Shown in pieces: positions 16,156 to 25,043 of a DNA stretch of 64,000 nt. Below the pieces are notes generated by a model, which was not told the DNA's origin, ran no database searches, and saw only the letters and a list, made by a program, of their open reading frames with translations. The position numbers and the translations under genes were made by a program. Numbering within the stretch: position 1 is the stretch's first letter; each line of letters begins with the position of its first letter. Source of the DNA: GWE2-51-13 sp942492825 (GTDB lineage Bacteria; Bacillota_I; Bacilli_A; Erysipelotrichales; Erysipelotrichaceae); contig OW818635.1 of NCBI GenBank assembly GCA_942492825.1, positions 806,001 to 870,000 of the forward strand, in the 5' to 3' direction.

Positions 16156-18234
16156 CTAGACTTCCCACCCGTTATCGACCGGTAATTCAACGATAAACCG
16201 TGAATACTCATTCTTTTTGGTCTCGATTGCAATGCTTCCATGATGATCCTTAACGATTCCGAAACTGATGGATAATCCTAATCCAGTACCTTTGTCTTTC
16301 GGTTTGGTCGAGAAGAACGGTTCATAGATTTTTTCTTTGATATCCTCGGAAATCCCGCAACCTTGGTCTTCGACGATAATTTCGATCCAACGGCGATCTT
16401 CACGGATCTTCGGATGCACGCTGATATCAATGCGTTTATTTTCATCAAAGCCGGGATATTTCTCGTTGAGTGCGTCGCGTGAATTGGTAAGCAGATTCAT
16501 TAAGACCTGTTGGATTTGTTGGCTACGGCACTTGACCAAAGGTAAGTCTTTCTCAAATTGAACATTCAAGATAATTTGGTCTTTCTTCAAGATCGTATTC
16601 ATCAACGAAACCGTCCGATAGACGATATCTTCGATTTTTGCGTAACTGTGTGATGACTTCTCTTGGCGTGAGAACTGTAATAGGTTTTTAACGATTTCCG
16701 AGATGCGTAGTGACTCATCGATAATACTTTTTCCATAGAACGTCGTTTCCGAATCTTCTTTGGAGCGATCGACAACCAACTGCGCGAAATTCATGATGAC
16801 ATTGATCGGATTGTTGATTTCGTGGGCGACCCCGCCGGCCAAGGTACCGATGGCTTCCAGTTTTTGTTGCTGGCGGATCTGCATATCCCATTCCGTTTTC
16901 TCACGATGTAAGATCTTGCGATCGGTGATATCGCGGGCAAATACCATCGCTCCGCTCGCATTGTTGAAGTAGATAGGTACGGCGACCGCTTCCACATCCA
17001 CCGGGGTTCCATCCGCCCGCAAGAATGTCTCTTCCAAAGCCGGAACCGTCTGTTGTTGATCGTTGAGTGTTCGAATACGGTTCTTGACACTATCGCGATC
17101 TTTGGGACTGATATAATCCAACACCGGATGGTTTAGGAGTTGTGTTTCGTGTTTGACCCCGAAGAGTTTCAAGGCTGCATTATTCACAAAAGCGAAGTTT
17201 CCTCCGGTCTGGATGAAGATCGTATCCGGTGCCGAATCGATGACCAACCGGAACCTCTTTTCACTTTCTTGAAGCGCTTGAACCGATGCGACACGTTCCG
17301 ATATGTCATGGATGATCGAATAGAGGAGTTTTCGATCATTGAGATAGATCGGTCCGCTGGTCACTTCAACATCCAACGTTGAGTCATCGGCCAAACGATG
17401 CTTAAAGACAAATCTTGTCTTCTTGCTTACTTCAGCCAAATCCAACTCACTCATGATTTTCTCGGTAGGCAAGGTGTTGATTTGGTTGATGTTCATCTTC
17501 AACATCTGCGGAATCGACCATCCGTAGAACTTGGCCGCCGCCGGATTGACATCGACGATTTGTCCGTTTGAAGGATCCAACAACATCATGGGGGCATGAT
17601 CGTTATTGAAGATACTGCGATACCGTTCTTCCGCTTCCCGGATCCGACGTTGGTAGGTATCGCGGTCTTTTTGCGCAAGAAGTAACAAGGATATCATCAC
17701 GGTACCGATCGGATAGATCAACATGATGTTGAGACCGAGACTTTGGATCGTGTTGATGGCGATGGCATAGGGCATCGCAAACATGCATAGCAACATGACC
17801 CCATGAACCACGACGCCGAATAGATAAAGATTGATAATTTTATGGACACGTAACGTGTTGAGTACGTTTTTACGCCAGTAGGTTCCGATCAAATACGAAA
17901 ATGCGATGACGAGGATTCCGGTAATCATTCCGACTCCGCCGTTATAGAGGCGATAAACTGCCATCATCAGCGCGGCGATCACGACGGAAACTTGACTGAA
18001 GGCCAAGGATGCGGATGCGATCAAAATGGAACGGGTATCGAAAACCAGGCCTTCCGAAAATTGCAGGGGAAAGGTCATGATCGCGATGCCGATGCATCCG
18101 ATGATGACGCCTTCGATGATTTTCGAAGATTTCTTGAACTTCATCGCCACATATTTGCTGAGTTCGTACAAAATGCTTAGCGTCACCAACAATTGCGCGT
18201 TGTCCAACAGACTTGAGATATAACGCATGCTCAT
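16156..18234 (-). CDS. LytS-type membrane histidine kinase with two PAS domains
   Basis: A 692-residue sensor. Residues 1-190 form a 5TM-5TMR_LYT type membrane module (FDTRSILIASASLAFSQ, RLYNGGVGMITG). PAS domains follow at about 205-315 and 325-440, then a HisKA dimerisation domain with phosphoacceptor H471 (GGVAHEINNP) and an HATPase domain with DQGCGI and GTGLGLSIS. The stop is 23 bases before the ATG of the HD-GYP response regulator. GGAGG precedes the ATG at 18234. The signal is unknown; 5TM-LYT modules often sense cell-wall or membrane state. Confidence 0.9.
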   Translation of the reverse strand: MSMRYISSLLDNAQLLVTLSILYELSKYVAMKFKKSSKIIEGVIIGCIGIAIMTFPLQFSEGLVFDTRSILIASASLAFSQVSVVIAALMMAVYRLYNGGVGMITGILVIAFSYLIGTYWRKNVLNTLRVHKIINLYLFGVVVHGVMLLCMFAMPYAIAINTIQSLGLNIMLIYPIGTVMISLLLLAQKDRDTYQRRIREAEERYRSIFNNDHAPMMLLDPSNGQIVDVNPAAAKFYGWSIPQMLKMNINQINTLPTEKIMSELDLAEVSKKTRFVFKHRLADDSTLDVEVTSGPIYLNDRKLLYSIIHDISERVASVQALQESEKRFRLVIDSAPDTIFIQTGGNFAFVNNAALKLFGVKHETQLLNHPVLDYISPKDRDSVKNRIRTLNDQQQTVPALEETFLRADGTPVDVEAVAVPIYFNNASGAMVFARDITDRKILHREKTEWDMQIRQQQKLEAIGTLAGGVAHEINNPINVIMNFAQLVVDRSKEDSETTFYGKSIIDESLRISEIVKNLLQFSRQEKSSHSYAKIEDIVYRTVSLMNTILKKDQIILNVQFEKDLPLVKCRSQQIQQVLMNLLTNSRDALNEKYPGFDENKRIDISVHPKIREDRRWIEIIVEDQGCGISEDIKEKIYEPFFSTKPKDKGTGLGLSISFGIVKDHHGSIAIETKKNEYSRFIVELPVDNGWEV

Positions 18235-18264
18235 CCGCTTTTCCTCCTTTGACTCAAGTTTGAA

Positions 18265-19137
18265 TCAATCGTAGTCGTCGTTGGATTTGATACGTCGTTT
18301 CGCCTCGTAGAGTCTCCGATCCGCTTCGATCAAAACTTTCTCCAAGTTCTCTTCGCCGTTTAATTGATGGATTCCGAAAGATGCACTCACTCTTATTTCA
18401 TGTTCACCGCTACGGACAACGTTATTCTTAATCGCTTGATCTAAGCGATGTATGAGAGTTTTCGCATCCGTTGCGTTGGTATTGGTCATCAGGAGTACGA
18501 ATTCATCGCCGCCGAACCGCGCAAGTAAATCAAAATCGCGGGTCACATCTTTCATACATCGTGCCATTTCCTTCAGCACGTCGTCGCCGGTGATATGTCC
18601 ATAGGTGTCGTTGATGCGTTTGAAATCATCGATGTCGATCATCGCCAACGTCAATCCGGTCGAAAACCGCTTCGCCTTCGCGAACTCGATATTCCCCAAT
18701 TGTTCGAAATACTGGCGATTCAGAAGTTTGGTCAAGCCGTCCTGTTGCGCCATTTCACGTAGTTTCTGGCCTTCGACCTTTTCGGTCACATCCATGCAAC
18801 TTCCGATATATCCCGCAAATATATCATCCTCGATAGTATACGGAACACCGCGGTCGTTGATCCACCGGTAAACACCGTCATGACGTTTAAGCCGATAATC
18901 CATCTCAAAAGGCTCTTGTCTCGCAAATGCCTCCAAATAGATTTTTACACACCGTTCCACATCTTCGGGATGCACGCCGTCGACCCAACCGTTTCCGACT
19001 TCCTGCGCCATCGTTTTACCAGTGAACTTCAACCACGTCGCATTAAAATAGTTACATAAGGCATCGAGCCCGGATCGCCAGATCATATTCGGCGACGATT
19101 CCACGATGATTTGGTATTGGTTTTGATCAAGATCCAT
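18265..19137 (-). CDS. PAS-GGDEF diguanylate cyclase
   Basis: A 290-residue protein with a PAS domain (about 5-125, including DYRLKRHDGVYRWI) and a GGDEF domain (about 130-285). The active-site RFGGDEF is intact, and R-D-F-D nine residues before it matches the RxxD inhibitory site for product feedback. It has no membrane segment. It is the first gene of a three-gene set with the kinase and HD-GYP regulator, so synthesis and breakdown of c-di-GMP are encoded together. GAAAGGGG precedes the ATG. Confidence 0.92.
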   Translation of the reverse strand: MDLDQNQYQIIVESSPNMIWRSGLDALCNYFNATWLKFTGKTMAQEVGNGWVDGVHPEDVERCVKIYLEAFARQEPFEMDYRLKRHDGVYRWINDRGVPYTIEDDIFAGYIGSCMDVTEKVEGQKLREMAQQDGLTKLLNRQYFEQLGNIEFAKAKRFSTGLTLAMIDIDDFKRINDTYGHITGDDVLKEMARCMKDVTRDFDLLARFGGDEFVLLMTNTNATDAKTLIHRLDQAIKNNVVRSGEHEIRVSASFGIHQLNGEENLEKVLIEADRRLYEAKRRIKSNDDYD

Positions 19138-19378
19138 GCGCGTCCCCTTTCACTTTCCGGAAGGTTTTGACTGCTGTATCCTAGAATTATCATTCATATC
19201 CATGATTGCTTCATGATTCAGTCGCAAGTACGGCAGATGACACTTAAAGTCTGAATTTTTGCGTGCTTATGGTTTTATGATACGCTATCGGTTGAAAGTA
19301 CGCAATAACATATGCCCTATATCAAGCCATTTATAGCGCTTTTTTGATAATCCAACGATTTCGACTGGATCGATGAAA
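19138..19378. other. Intergenic stretch upstream of the GGDEF gene
   Basis: No coding frame with a ribosome binding site. It must contain the promoter of the c-di-GMP operon; a GATAAT at the expected distance is present but I found no convincing -35, so I do not call a promoter. Confidence 0.5.
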
Positions 19379-19406
19379 TTAAAAAGATGGTTCACTACGA
19401 ACCATC
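19379..19406 (-). terminator. Terminator of the deoR-nanE operon
   Basis: On the minus strand GATGGTTC pairs with GAACCATC around GTAGT and is followed by TTTTT. It lies 22 bases past the nanE stop at 19428. Confidence 0.75.
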
Positions 19407-19427
19407 CAAATCTTGATCAAAATAGAA

Positions 19428-20162
19428 TTAATGTTTAACGTTTTCCGATTTGCGCCAATTATCTTGATACCCGCCTAGTAAGTCCACAAAGCGCTTTGCG
19501 ATCAAATGCGGGCGCGTGATCGCTCCGCCGACAACGACCGCGTGTGCACCTAAGAATACGCATTTCATCGCGTCTTCCGGCGTGTAGACATGACCTTCCA
19601 TAAAGACATAGGCGTCTTGGCCTAGTTCACGACAGAAATCGGCGAACATGCGATAATCCGCACCTTCGATGTGGGCGGTTTCCTTGGTATACCCGTAAAG
19701 CGTCGGAGCGACGATATCGGCGCCTAAACGAACGGCTTCGCGTGCTTCTTCGATTGTCGAACAGTCCGCGAAAACCGGTACGTTCGGGAATTCTTTCTTA
19801 AATTCAGGAAGCAGATCGATCGCTCTGCGTCCGTCTTGGTTGATTTGGAAGGTGCAGTCCATCGCGACAATGTCGGCACCGGCTTCGATGATGTCACGGC
19901 AACCTTGCAGGGTCGGCGTAATGAAGACATCCGTGTTATCAAACCACATCTTATAGAGTCCGATCAACGGAAGTTTGACTTTCTCTTTGATTTTACGGAT
20001 TTGTTCGGGTCCGTTCGCACGAATGCCGACCGCACCTGCCCATTCTGCGGCTTGCGCCATGATCACTTGCATTTCGTCGCTGTGGATGATTTCATCCGGA
20101 TAGGATTGGCAAGACACGACCAATCCGCCTTTCATCTTCTCAATCATTTCATTTTGTTTCAT
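19428..20162 (-). CDS. nanE: N-acetylmannosamine-6-phosphate 2-epimerase (NanE), copy 1
   Basis: A 244-residue TIM-barrel enzyme converting ManNAc-6-phosphate to GlcNAc-6-phosphate. LVVSCQSYPDE, AVGIRANGPEQI, DIVAMDCTF, FADCSTIEEA and VVVGGAITRPHLIAKRF match NanE closely. The start is the ATG at 20162 with GGGAGGG; earlier in-frame starts would run into the regulator gene. It overlaps the DeoR gene by 14 bases. The other sialate genes nanA and nanK are not in the window. A second, shorter nanE lies at 27380. Confidence 0.93.
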   Translation of the reverse strand: MKQNEMIEKMKGGLVVSCQSYPDEIIHSDEMQVIMAQAAEWAGAVGIRANGPEQIRKIKEKVKLPLIGLYKMWFDNTDVFITPTLQGCRDIIEAGADIVAMDCTFQINQDGRRAIDLLPEFKKEFPNVPVFADCSTIEEAREAVRLGADIVAPTLYGYTKETAHIEGADYRMFADFCRELGQDAYVFMEGHVYTPEDAMKCVFLGAHAVVVGGAITRPHLIAKRFVDLLGGYQDNWRKSENVKH

Positions 20163-20928
20163 AACGATTTCCCTCCCAGGAGCGTAGATTTTCCAAAGCA
20201 TGGTCGCCGTCGGGTAGACGGTCGGTGAAGATGGTCTCGAATTCGTCCGCGCTGCAGCAATAACAGAATCCGCGTTGTTCGAACTTACTGGCATCAACGA
20301 TCAAAAAACTGCGCAGCGAGCTTTTCATGGCCGCATGTTTATTGGCGACGGTCTCGATGGTCGCACTGTAGCATTCCTTGGTGATCGGATCGATGCCGGC
20401 GACGCCGAAGAAAGCTAAGTCGTAACGGAACTCGCCGGTTGTCTGCGTGGCTTTCGATCCGATGTTCATATCGAAAAACGGTTCGTAGGTTCCACCGACG
20501 ACTTGGACGGTACATTGGCTATGTCCGAGGTTACGGACAAAACGGATGCTCGGGGTGACGATGTGGATGCGTTTGTTTTTCAAATACGGTACTAAAAACG
20601 CCATCGTCGAACCACCGTCGATATATACGCAGTCCCCGTCATGGACCAATTCGCTTGCCAATTCGCAAGCTTTGCGTTTCTCTTCGGTATGCATCATCGT
20701 CTTTTCGTTGATGGTCCAGTCGGTCGCGTCGCTTAAAGTATGAAGCATACTGTTGAGTACGGCGCCTCCGTGTTGACGTTTCAATTTTCCTTGTCGCTGT
20801 AACTCGTCAAGGTCACGTCGTACCGTCGCTTCGGAGATGTTAAGTTCCAAAGACATCTCGCGGATCGTGACAGCCGGATGATCTTTTAATCGATCCAAAA
20901 TATATAACAACCGTTCGCTCGCTAACAT
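20149..20928 (-). CDS. DeoR-family regulator of nanE
   Basis: A 259-residue regulator with an N-terminal winged helix (TIREMSLELNISEATVRRDL) and a DeoR sensor domain (IDGGSTMAFL, VVGGTYEP, FFGVAGIDP, VDASKF). An unusual GFCYCCSAD stretch near residue 220 carries three Cys. The stop codon lies inside nanE, so the two are translationally coupled and the regulator probably responds to an amino-sugar phosphate. It is not closely similar to the DeoR protein at 12770. Confidence 0.88.
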   Translation of the reverse strand: MLASERLLYILDRLKDHPAVTIREMSLELNISEATVRRDLDELQRQGKLKRQHGGAVLNSMLHTLSDATDWTINEKTMMHTEEKRKACELASELVHDGDCVYIDGGSTMAFLVPYLKNKRIHIVTPSIRFVRNLGHSQCTVQVVGGTYEPFFDMNIGSKATQTTGEFRYDLAFFGVAGIDPITKECYSATIETVANKHAAMKSSLRSFLIVDASKFEQRGFCYCCSADEFETIFTDRLPDGDHALENLRSWEGNRYETK

Positions 20929-20961
20929 TCACCCACCTCTTTCTGTCCCGACCTCTTTCCT

Positions 20962-21015
20962 TAATTTTTGTTTAGGTTAAGGCTACAACGTGAAAACATT
21001 TGATAATTTTTGTTT
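20962..21015. repeat. Direct repeats upstream of deoR-nanE, probable operator
   Basis: TAATTTTTGTTT occurs at 20962-20973 and again at 21004-21015, 42 bases apart (four helical turns). A related TTTTTGTTTG occurs near 21069. The spacing and position upstream of the DeoR gene suggest autoregulatory operator sites. Confidence 0.5.
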
Positions 21016-21220
21016 GTTTCTCGTTTGACGCCTCAATTATATCACATACATTTCACAAGAGATGGTTGTTTTTGTTTGAATTCGGCGATTTTTATGTCAG
21101 AATCCTAAAAAACGTCATCATGCGAACGAAATTCTTTCATTTTTGTATAAAATGCTTCAAATGTCTGCCATATACCGTCCAAAATCGGTTATCATTAGAA
21201 CATAGAAACGAGGATGAGTC

Positions 21221-22120
21221 ATGAAAATCTGTTATTTGCTTCAAGGTCGCGACGATCCGGAAACCGCCCTCCAATACGCTTTGGCGCTGGGCAAGGAAGA
21301 TTATGTGGTGGTCACGCTGAATGATGAAAAATGGCGCAATGAAGCTTACTTCGTGCTTGTTAAAAACAAAAACATCCTTTTGAGCACATCGACACCGTTC
21401 GCGCAGGAAGGCGATCTTTCCAGTGCGCGTTGCTGGTTGTATCAAATGAAAGATGCGTTGGAGAAGTTCGATTTCGATCTTTGCGTCAATCTGACGGAAA
21501 AGACTTTACCGATGACGCAACGTACGGATTGGATGGATATGTTACAGAAGGAAGCGATCACCAACTCGATTCGCTTTGATCGCGATAATCTTAGCGATAA
21601 AGCGTATGATGCGACGATGCGTCGATATTTTTTCTCGACTAACGCCAACAAATTCGCCACAAGTGAAGTCACGCGTAAACGGGCACGGCGTACGGCAGAT
21701 CTGTTTTATGCGATGGGATTGCGCAGGAAATTGAAAGACACCTTATACGAAGGCGAACCTTGGTTTGTTTTTGATAAACAGACCGTGATGAATTTCAGTG
21801 ATAACTTAGCGTTCGCGTCGGAGAACTTCGTGATGGCCTGGTATCCAGAACGTACTGTCTTTCAGACGATGTGGAAGAAGTTTCTCGGACATAAGCAAAT
21901 CGAAAACCGCAACTTCATCGCTGAAGGTGAACTGACGGATGGTAAATACTTCAAGAAATACGAGACCCTTCCCGCTCGGAAAGAAATCGCGGAGATCTTG
22001 AACCGTTTTCAACCTTTGTATACGGCACCTTATGAATTTGTGGCCGAGGAAATCGTCGAGGAAGATAAACGCAGTATGTTGACCAAGACGATCGATCAAT
22101 ATAAGAATAAGAAGAAATAA
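21221..22120 (+). CDS. GT14-like (core-2/I-branching type) glycosyltransferase
   Basis: A 299-residue soluble protein. The pattern FDFDLCVNLTEKTLPM, then EGEPWFVFDKQTV and a PERTVFQTMW segment resembles family GT14 beta-1,6-N-acetylglucosaminyltransferase/xylosyltransferase-like bacterial proteins, where the SGQDLPL, W-x-L and DE-x-x-FQT segments line the active site. The C-terminus is Lys-rich. It stands alone between divergent and convergent neighbours with its own terminator, so no polysaccharide cluster supports the call. Assignment rests on recalled motifs only. Confidence 0.5.
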   Translation: MKICYLLQGRDDPETALQYALALGKEDYVVVTLNDEKWRNEAYFVLVKNKNILLSTSTPFAQEGDLSSARCWLYQMKDALEKFDFDLCVNLTEKTLPMTQRTDWMDMLQKEAITNSIRFDRDNLSDKAYDATMRRYFFSTNANKFATSEVTRKRARRTADLFYAMGLRRKLKDTLYEGEPWFVFDKQTVMNFSDNLAFASENFVMAWYPERTVFQTMWKKFLGHKQIENRNFIAEGELTDGKYFKKYETLPARKEIAEILNRFQPLYTAPYEFVAEEIVEEDKRSMLTKTIDQYKNKKK

Positions 22121-22142
22121 AAGAAGCCCTGTTAGGCTTCTT
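22121..22142 (+). terminator. Terminator of the GT14-like gene
   Basis: AAGAAGCC pairs with GGCTTCTT around a short loop directly after the TAA at 22120. Confidence 0.65.
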
Positions 22143-22157
22143 GATCACAGCTCTTAA

Positions 22158-22463
22158 TTAGAAGTCCATTCTTGATTCGTTGATTCTTTCCAGATTCAAA
22201 CTCAATCCTAAACCATTTATGATTTTGAAAAGCGTATCCATCTTTGGAATATGCTTTTCTTTTTCCAATCTTGAAATCGCCTGTTGGGACACATTGACTC
22301 GTTTTGCGAGTTGGGCTTGTGTGATGTTCATGCTTTTACGTGCCAAGACAAGTTGCTCGATCAACTCACATTCTTCTTTCAATCGCAAATAACCACGCCT
22401 GAAGTCGTCGTTTTTCAGTTCATCTTCGATGATGTTCTTGACATCGATTTTCTCAAACGGCAT
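22158..22463 (-). CDS. XRE-type helix-turn-helix protein, orphan HigA-like antitoxin
   Basis: A 101-residue protein with a canonical XRE HTH at about 38-85 (MNITQAQLAKRVNVSQQAISRLE) preceded by an acidic helical segment, the layout of HigA-like antitoxins. The ATG at 22463 has AAAGGAAG upstream. No RelE/HigB-like toxin frame is present on either side, and 113 bases upstream lies a 28-bp palindrome that could be its operator. It may be a solitary regulator or the remnant of a toxin-antitoxin pair. Confidence 0.75.
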   Translation of the reverse strand: MPFEKIDVKNIIEDELKNDDFRRGYLRLKEECELIEQLVLARKSMNITQAQLAKRVNVSQQAISRLEKEKHIPKMDTLFKIINGLGLSLNLERINESRMDF

Positions 22464-22575
22464 TTTCACACTTCCTTTCATTTGATTTCTTTCGCTCTTT
22501 TTTTCGCGGGATTCTTATCTATCGATTCAGTAGCGTTTATCTTCCTCTAACATACATGAAAACTCGATCCGCTTT

Positions 22576-22603
22576 GATTATACATCATCTTTGATGTATA
22601 ATC
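22576..22603. promoter_or_regulatory. 28-bp palindrome upstream of the XRE gene
   Basis: Two perfectly complementary 12-base arms (GATTATACATCA and TGATGTATAATC) flank a TCTT centre. The minus-strand arm contains TATAAT, so a bound protein would cover a possible -10 box of the XRE gene. Autoregulation is the simplest reading. Confidence 0.55.
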
Positions 22604-22706
22604 TGATTCAATTCACGAAATAAATCATTTTTTGGTTTGAGTTGAGTTTTGCATGACCGCAGTATCGATATTAATAATTTCCGATGAAATCTTGGGAAAT
22701 ATTTCG

Positions 22707-23780
22707 TTACTCTTCCCTTACTTTAAGTTTACGCTGATAATCGGCGAATACCTCGGAACCGATGTCACCATAGTCTTTTAAACGTGCCCAAGTAACGATA
22801 ATACTATGTACGACCGGGAAAAACTGCGCGGTAGTAAAATATTGCGTCGGAAGCAAATCAAGCGTTAAACCATTGTCCGGGGCATTTGGACCGACCCATA
22901 CTACCGATTGATTTCGTGATTGAATACTTTCGTAAACCTTGCGGGCATAGGCATCGTTGCGTCCGTCGACCAACATCACGATCAGATTGTCTTTCGGATT
23001 TGCGGCACAGATTCCATGTAAGAATTCTTCGGTATCGACAGCCATGGCATATCGTCCTTGGACTTCGATCGATTTGATGGCAAGTTCCATCGCGGTTTCC
23101 GCAACATCGGCGCTGCCTAATACGGTGAGGGTACGGCAAGCATCCAAGATTTCAACATTCTTTTCGGTCCACGTTTCACTGACTTGCGCCAATGCGTCAT
23201 AGCAAGCGTTATTCGCGCGGATTTCCTCAAGGTTGGCATAAAGTTCGTCTTTGGTGATCCGGACGTTATGATACGCTAAACCAAGGATGACGATCCACAA
23301 AGTATAAAGCAATCCTAGAACTCCGGTGACTTTATAATCGACGTTTTCGACACATTCTTCGATAACCAAGGGAATTTCGGCTTCGCGGGAAACCGGCGAG
23401 CCGGCCGTCGCGGTGATCGCGATCGTACGTGCTTTTTTACGGCGGGCCAAGCGTAAACTTTCGACGACTTCATGGCTGGTTCCGGTTTGCGAAATGGCGA
23501 CGACAATGTCATCGGGATGGACCGAGTCGATCAAACCATGGGTAAAGGAATACGGTGTAACGCAATGCGGAAGAATCTCCAGCATTTTCACGGAAAGAAA
23601 GGCTGCGATGCGCGCATCTTCGCCGGAAGAACCGTTTCCGATAAAATAAAGCCGAGTCGTTTCGTGTAAAGGGATCGAAGAAAGAAGATCGATGATTTCA
23701 TCGGACCGTTTCATTAAATCATCCAATCGATTCTGCGTCATGCGCAGAAAATTCTGCATTTTTACGATTTCAGGTTTCAT
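22707..23780 (-). CDS. Double-SIS sugar-phosphate isomerase/deglycase (GlmS-C/FrlB/AgaS-like)
   Basis: A 357-residue protein with two SIS domains and no glutaminase domain. The loops FIGNGSSGEDA and ISQTGTSHEVVE in the first SIS and DTEEFLHG plus VLGSADVAE in the second are like GlmS-C, FrlB and AgaS proteins, where the Glu of the EFLHG motif takes part in catalysis. It is the last gene after a mannose-family PTS. Such SIS proteins deglycate glucoselysine- or fructoselysine-phosphate, or deaminate amino-sugar phosphates taken up by the PTS. The exact substrate is not visible. Confidence 0.8.
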   Translation of the reverse strand: MKPEIVKMQNFLRMTQNRLDDLMKRSDEIIDLLSSIPLHETTRLYFIGNGSSGEDARIAAFLSVKMLEILPHCVTPYSFTHGLIDSVHPDDIVVAISQTGTSHEVVESLRLARRKKARTIAITATAGSPVSREAEIPLVIEECVENVDYKVTGVLGLLYTLWIVILGLAYHNVRITKDELYANLEEIRANNACYDALAQVSETWTEKNVEILDACRTLTVLGSADVAETAMELAIKSIEVQGRYAMAVDTEEFLHGICAANPKDNLIVMLVDGRNDAYARKVYESIQSRNQSVVWVGPNAPDNGLTLDLLPTQYFTTAQFFPVVHSIIVTWARLKDYGDIGSEVFADYQRKLKVREE

Positions 23781-24118
23781 TTTATTTTACCGACGGGTTT
23801 TCCCGTTGCTTTCCCTTCGAGTTCATCCAATAAACTCAAGACATGCTTGCGTCCGTTGATCAGTCCAACCAAAACAAGCACGCTGAAGAAGGCAGCGCAA
23901 ACTCCGACCGCCGTGAAAATCCAAGCCCACGGTTGTCGTGCCGCGACACTTACATTCGGTAAAAACGGATCGCTCATTCCGGAAAACCCCCAGTAAGCGA
24001 TCAAAGCGCCGACGATCGCAATCATCGCACTGATCAAAAGCCACCGGCGCATCTGTTTCAAATAAAGATTCTTGGTTTGGATTTCTTGACGTAAACGTTC
24101 GACTTCAGTTTTTTTCAT
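23777..24118 (-). CDS. Small two-TM membrane protein, 113 aa
   Basis: Family not recognised. It has a basic N-terminal helix (VERLRQEIQTKNLYLKQMRR), then membrane segments at about 26-45 and 66-88, then a charged C-terminal tail. The stop overlaps the SIS gene start by 4 bases, so it is coupled to that gene. It lies after a terminator that follows the EIID gene, so its level is probably lower than that of the PTS. No function can be assigned. Confidence 0.6.
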   Translation of the reverse strand: MKKTEVERLRQEIQTKNLYLKQMRRWLLISAMIAIVGALIAYWGFSGMSDPFLPNVSVAARQPWAWIFTAVGVCAAFFSVLVLVGLINGRKHVLSLLDELEGKATGKPVGKIK

Positions 24119-24135
24119 GATTGCGTCTCCTTTGA

Positions 24136-24166
24136 AAGAAAAGCCCCGCCGCTAAGCAGGGCTTTA
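24136..24166 (-). terminator. Attenuating terminator within the PTS operon
   Basis: On the minus strand AAAGCCCTGC pairs imperfectly with GCGGGGCTTT, followed by TCTTT. It lies between the EIID stop (24188) and the small membrane protein start (24118) and could reduce expression of the last two genes. Confidence 0.6.
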
Positions 24167-24187
24167 CTACGACAAGTCGAGTAAGTA

Positions 24188-25042
24188 CTAGTAGGACAGT
24201 CCCGGATCGAAGAAGCCGACCAAAACGCCGACCAGCGCGATAACGACAAGAATCAACATGACCGTGATCGGTGACATTTTCTTCTTCGTCATCAAATACC
24301 AGGTGAACAATACGGTCAACAAGGACAGCAAGTTCGGGTAAACATTGTTGAAGGTGTCTTGCAGAACCAAAACGTTGGCTTTTTCTGCACCATCGACGAT
24401 ATACGTACCCAAGTCGAATTTCAACGCGGTGGATACGCCGATCCAGGAAGCGGCCAAGGCACCGATAACGATGGTACCGACCATAACCATGGATTCGCGG
24501 AACGCGGTGGCTTGTTCGCCGATGATGACATCGACGGCGCGGCCGCCCAATTCGTAACCTTTATCGAAGATATACTTCATGAATAACGTCATCGAGGTGA
24601 TGTAAACGACGGCATAGAATAACGGTCCGAGAACCGATCCGCCGGTCGACAGACCCAACGCGATGGACAACAAGATCGGGATATAGGTGCCCGGAATCAA
24701 GGAGTCGCCGATACCGGCTAACGGACCCATCAAACCAGCGCGGATACCATTGATCATTTCGTCGTCGATTTCTTCATGTCCGTTCGCACGGGCTTCTTCC
24801 AAACCGACGGAGATACCGACAACCATCGAACCGATTTGCGGTTCGGTGTTAAAGAACGGGGTATACGTCTTCAAGGAACGCAGACGATGCGTGTCGTCTT
24901 TGTATAATTCTTTGATAACCGGGATCATCGCGCACATAAAGCCGAACGTCTGCATATGTTGGTGCGTGAAGCCTGTCAGGTTACCGTGATACCACCACCA
25001 GAAAGCTTGATCTTTAGTCTTCTTGTTAAGTTTTACGCTCAT
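24188..25042 (-). CDS. PTS mannose/fructose/sorbose-family component IID
   Basis: A 284-residue integral membrane subunit. FWWWYHGNLTGFTHQHMQ at the N-terminus, GPLAGIGDSLIPGTYIPI in the centre and several C-terminal membrane segments are standard EIID-Man features. With EIIC it forms the translocation channel. It starts 2 bases before the end of the EIIC gene region, completing the IIA-IIB-IIC-IID order. Confidence 0.95.
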   Translation of the reverse strand: MSVKLNKKTKDQAFWWWYHGNLTGFTHQHMQTFGFMCAMIPVIKELYKDDTHRLRSLKTYTPFFNTEPQIGSMVVGISVGLEEARANGHEEIDDEMINGIRAGLMGPLAGIGDSLIPGTYIPILLSIALGLSTGGSVLGPLFYAVVYITSMTLFMKYIFDKGYELGGRAVDVIIGEQATAFRESMVMVGTIVIGALAASWIGVSTALKFDLGTYIVDGAEKANVLVLQDTFNNVYPNLLSLLTVLFTWYLMTKKKMSPITVMLILVVIALVGVLVGFFDPGLSY

Positions 25043-25043
25043 C

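Noticed and set aside
20163..20297. N-terminal extension of NanE copy 1 to an upstream start
   Set aside because: The extension overlaps the DeoR gene, has no family similarity, and the ATG at 20162 has a strong GGGAGGG site.
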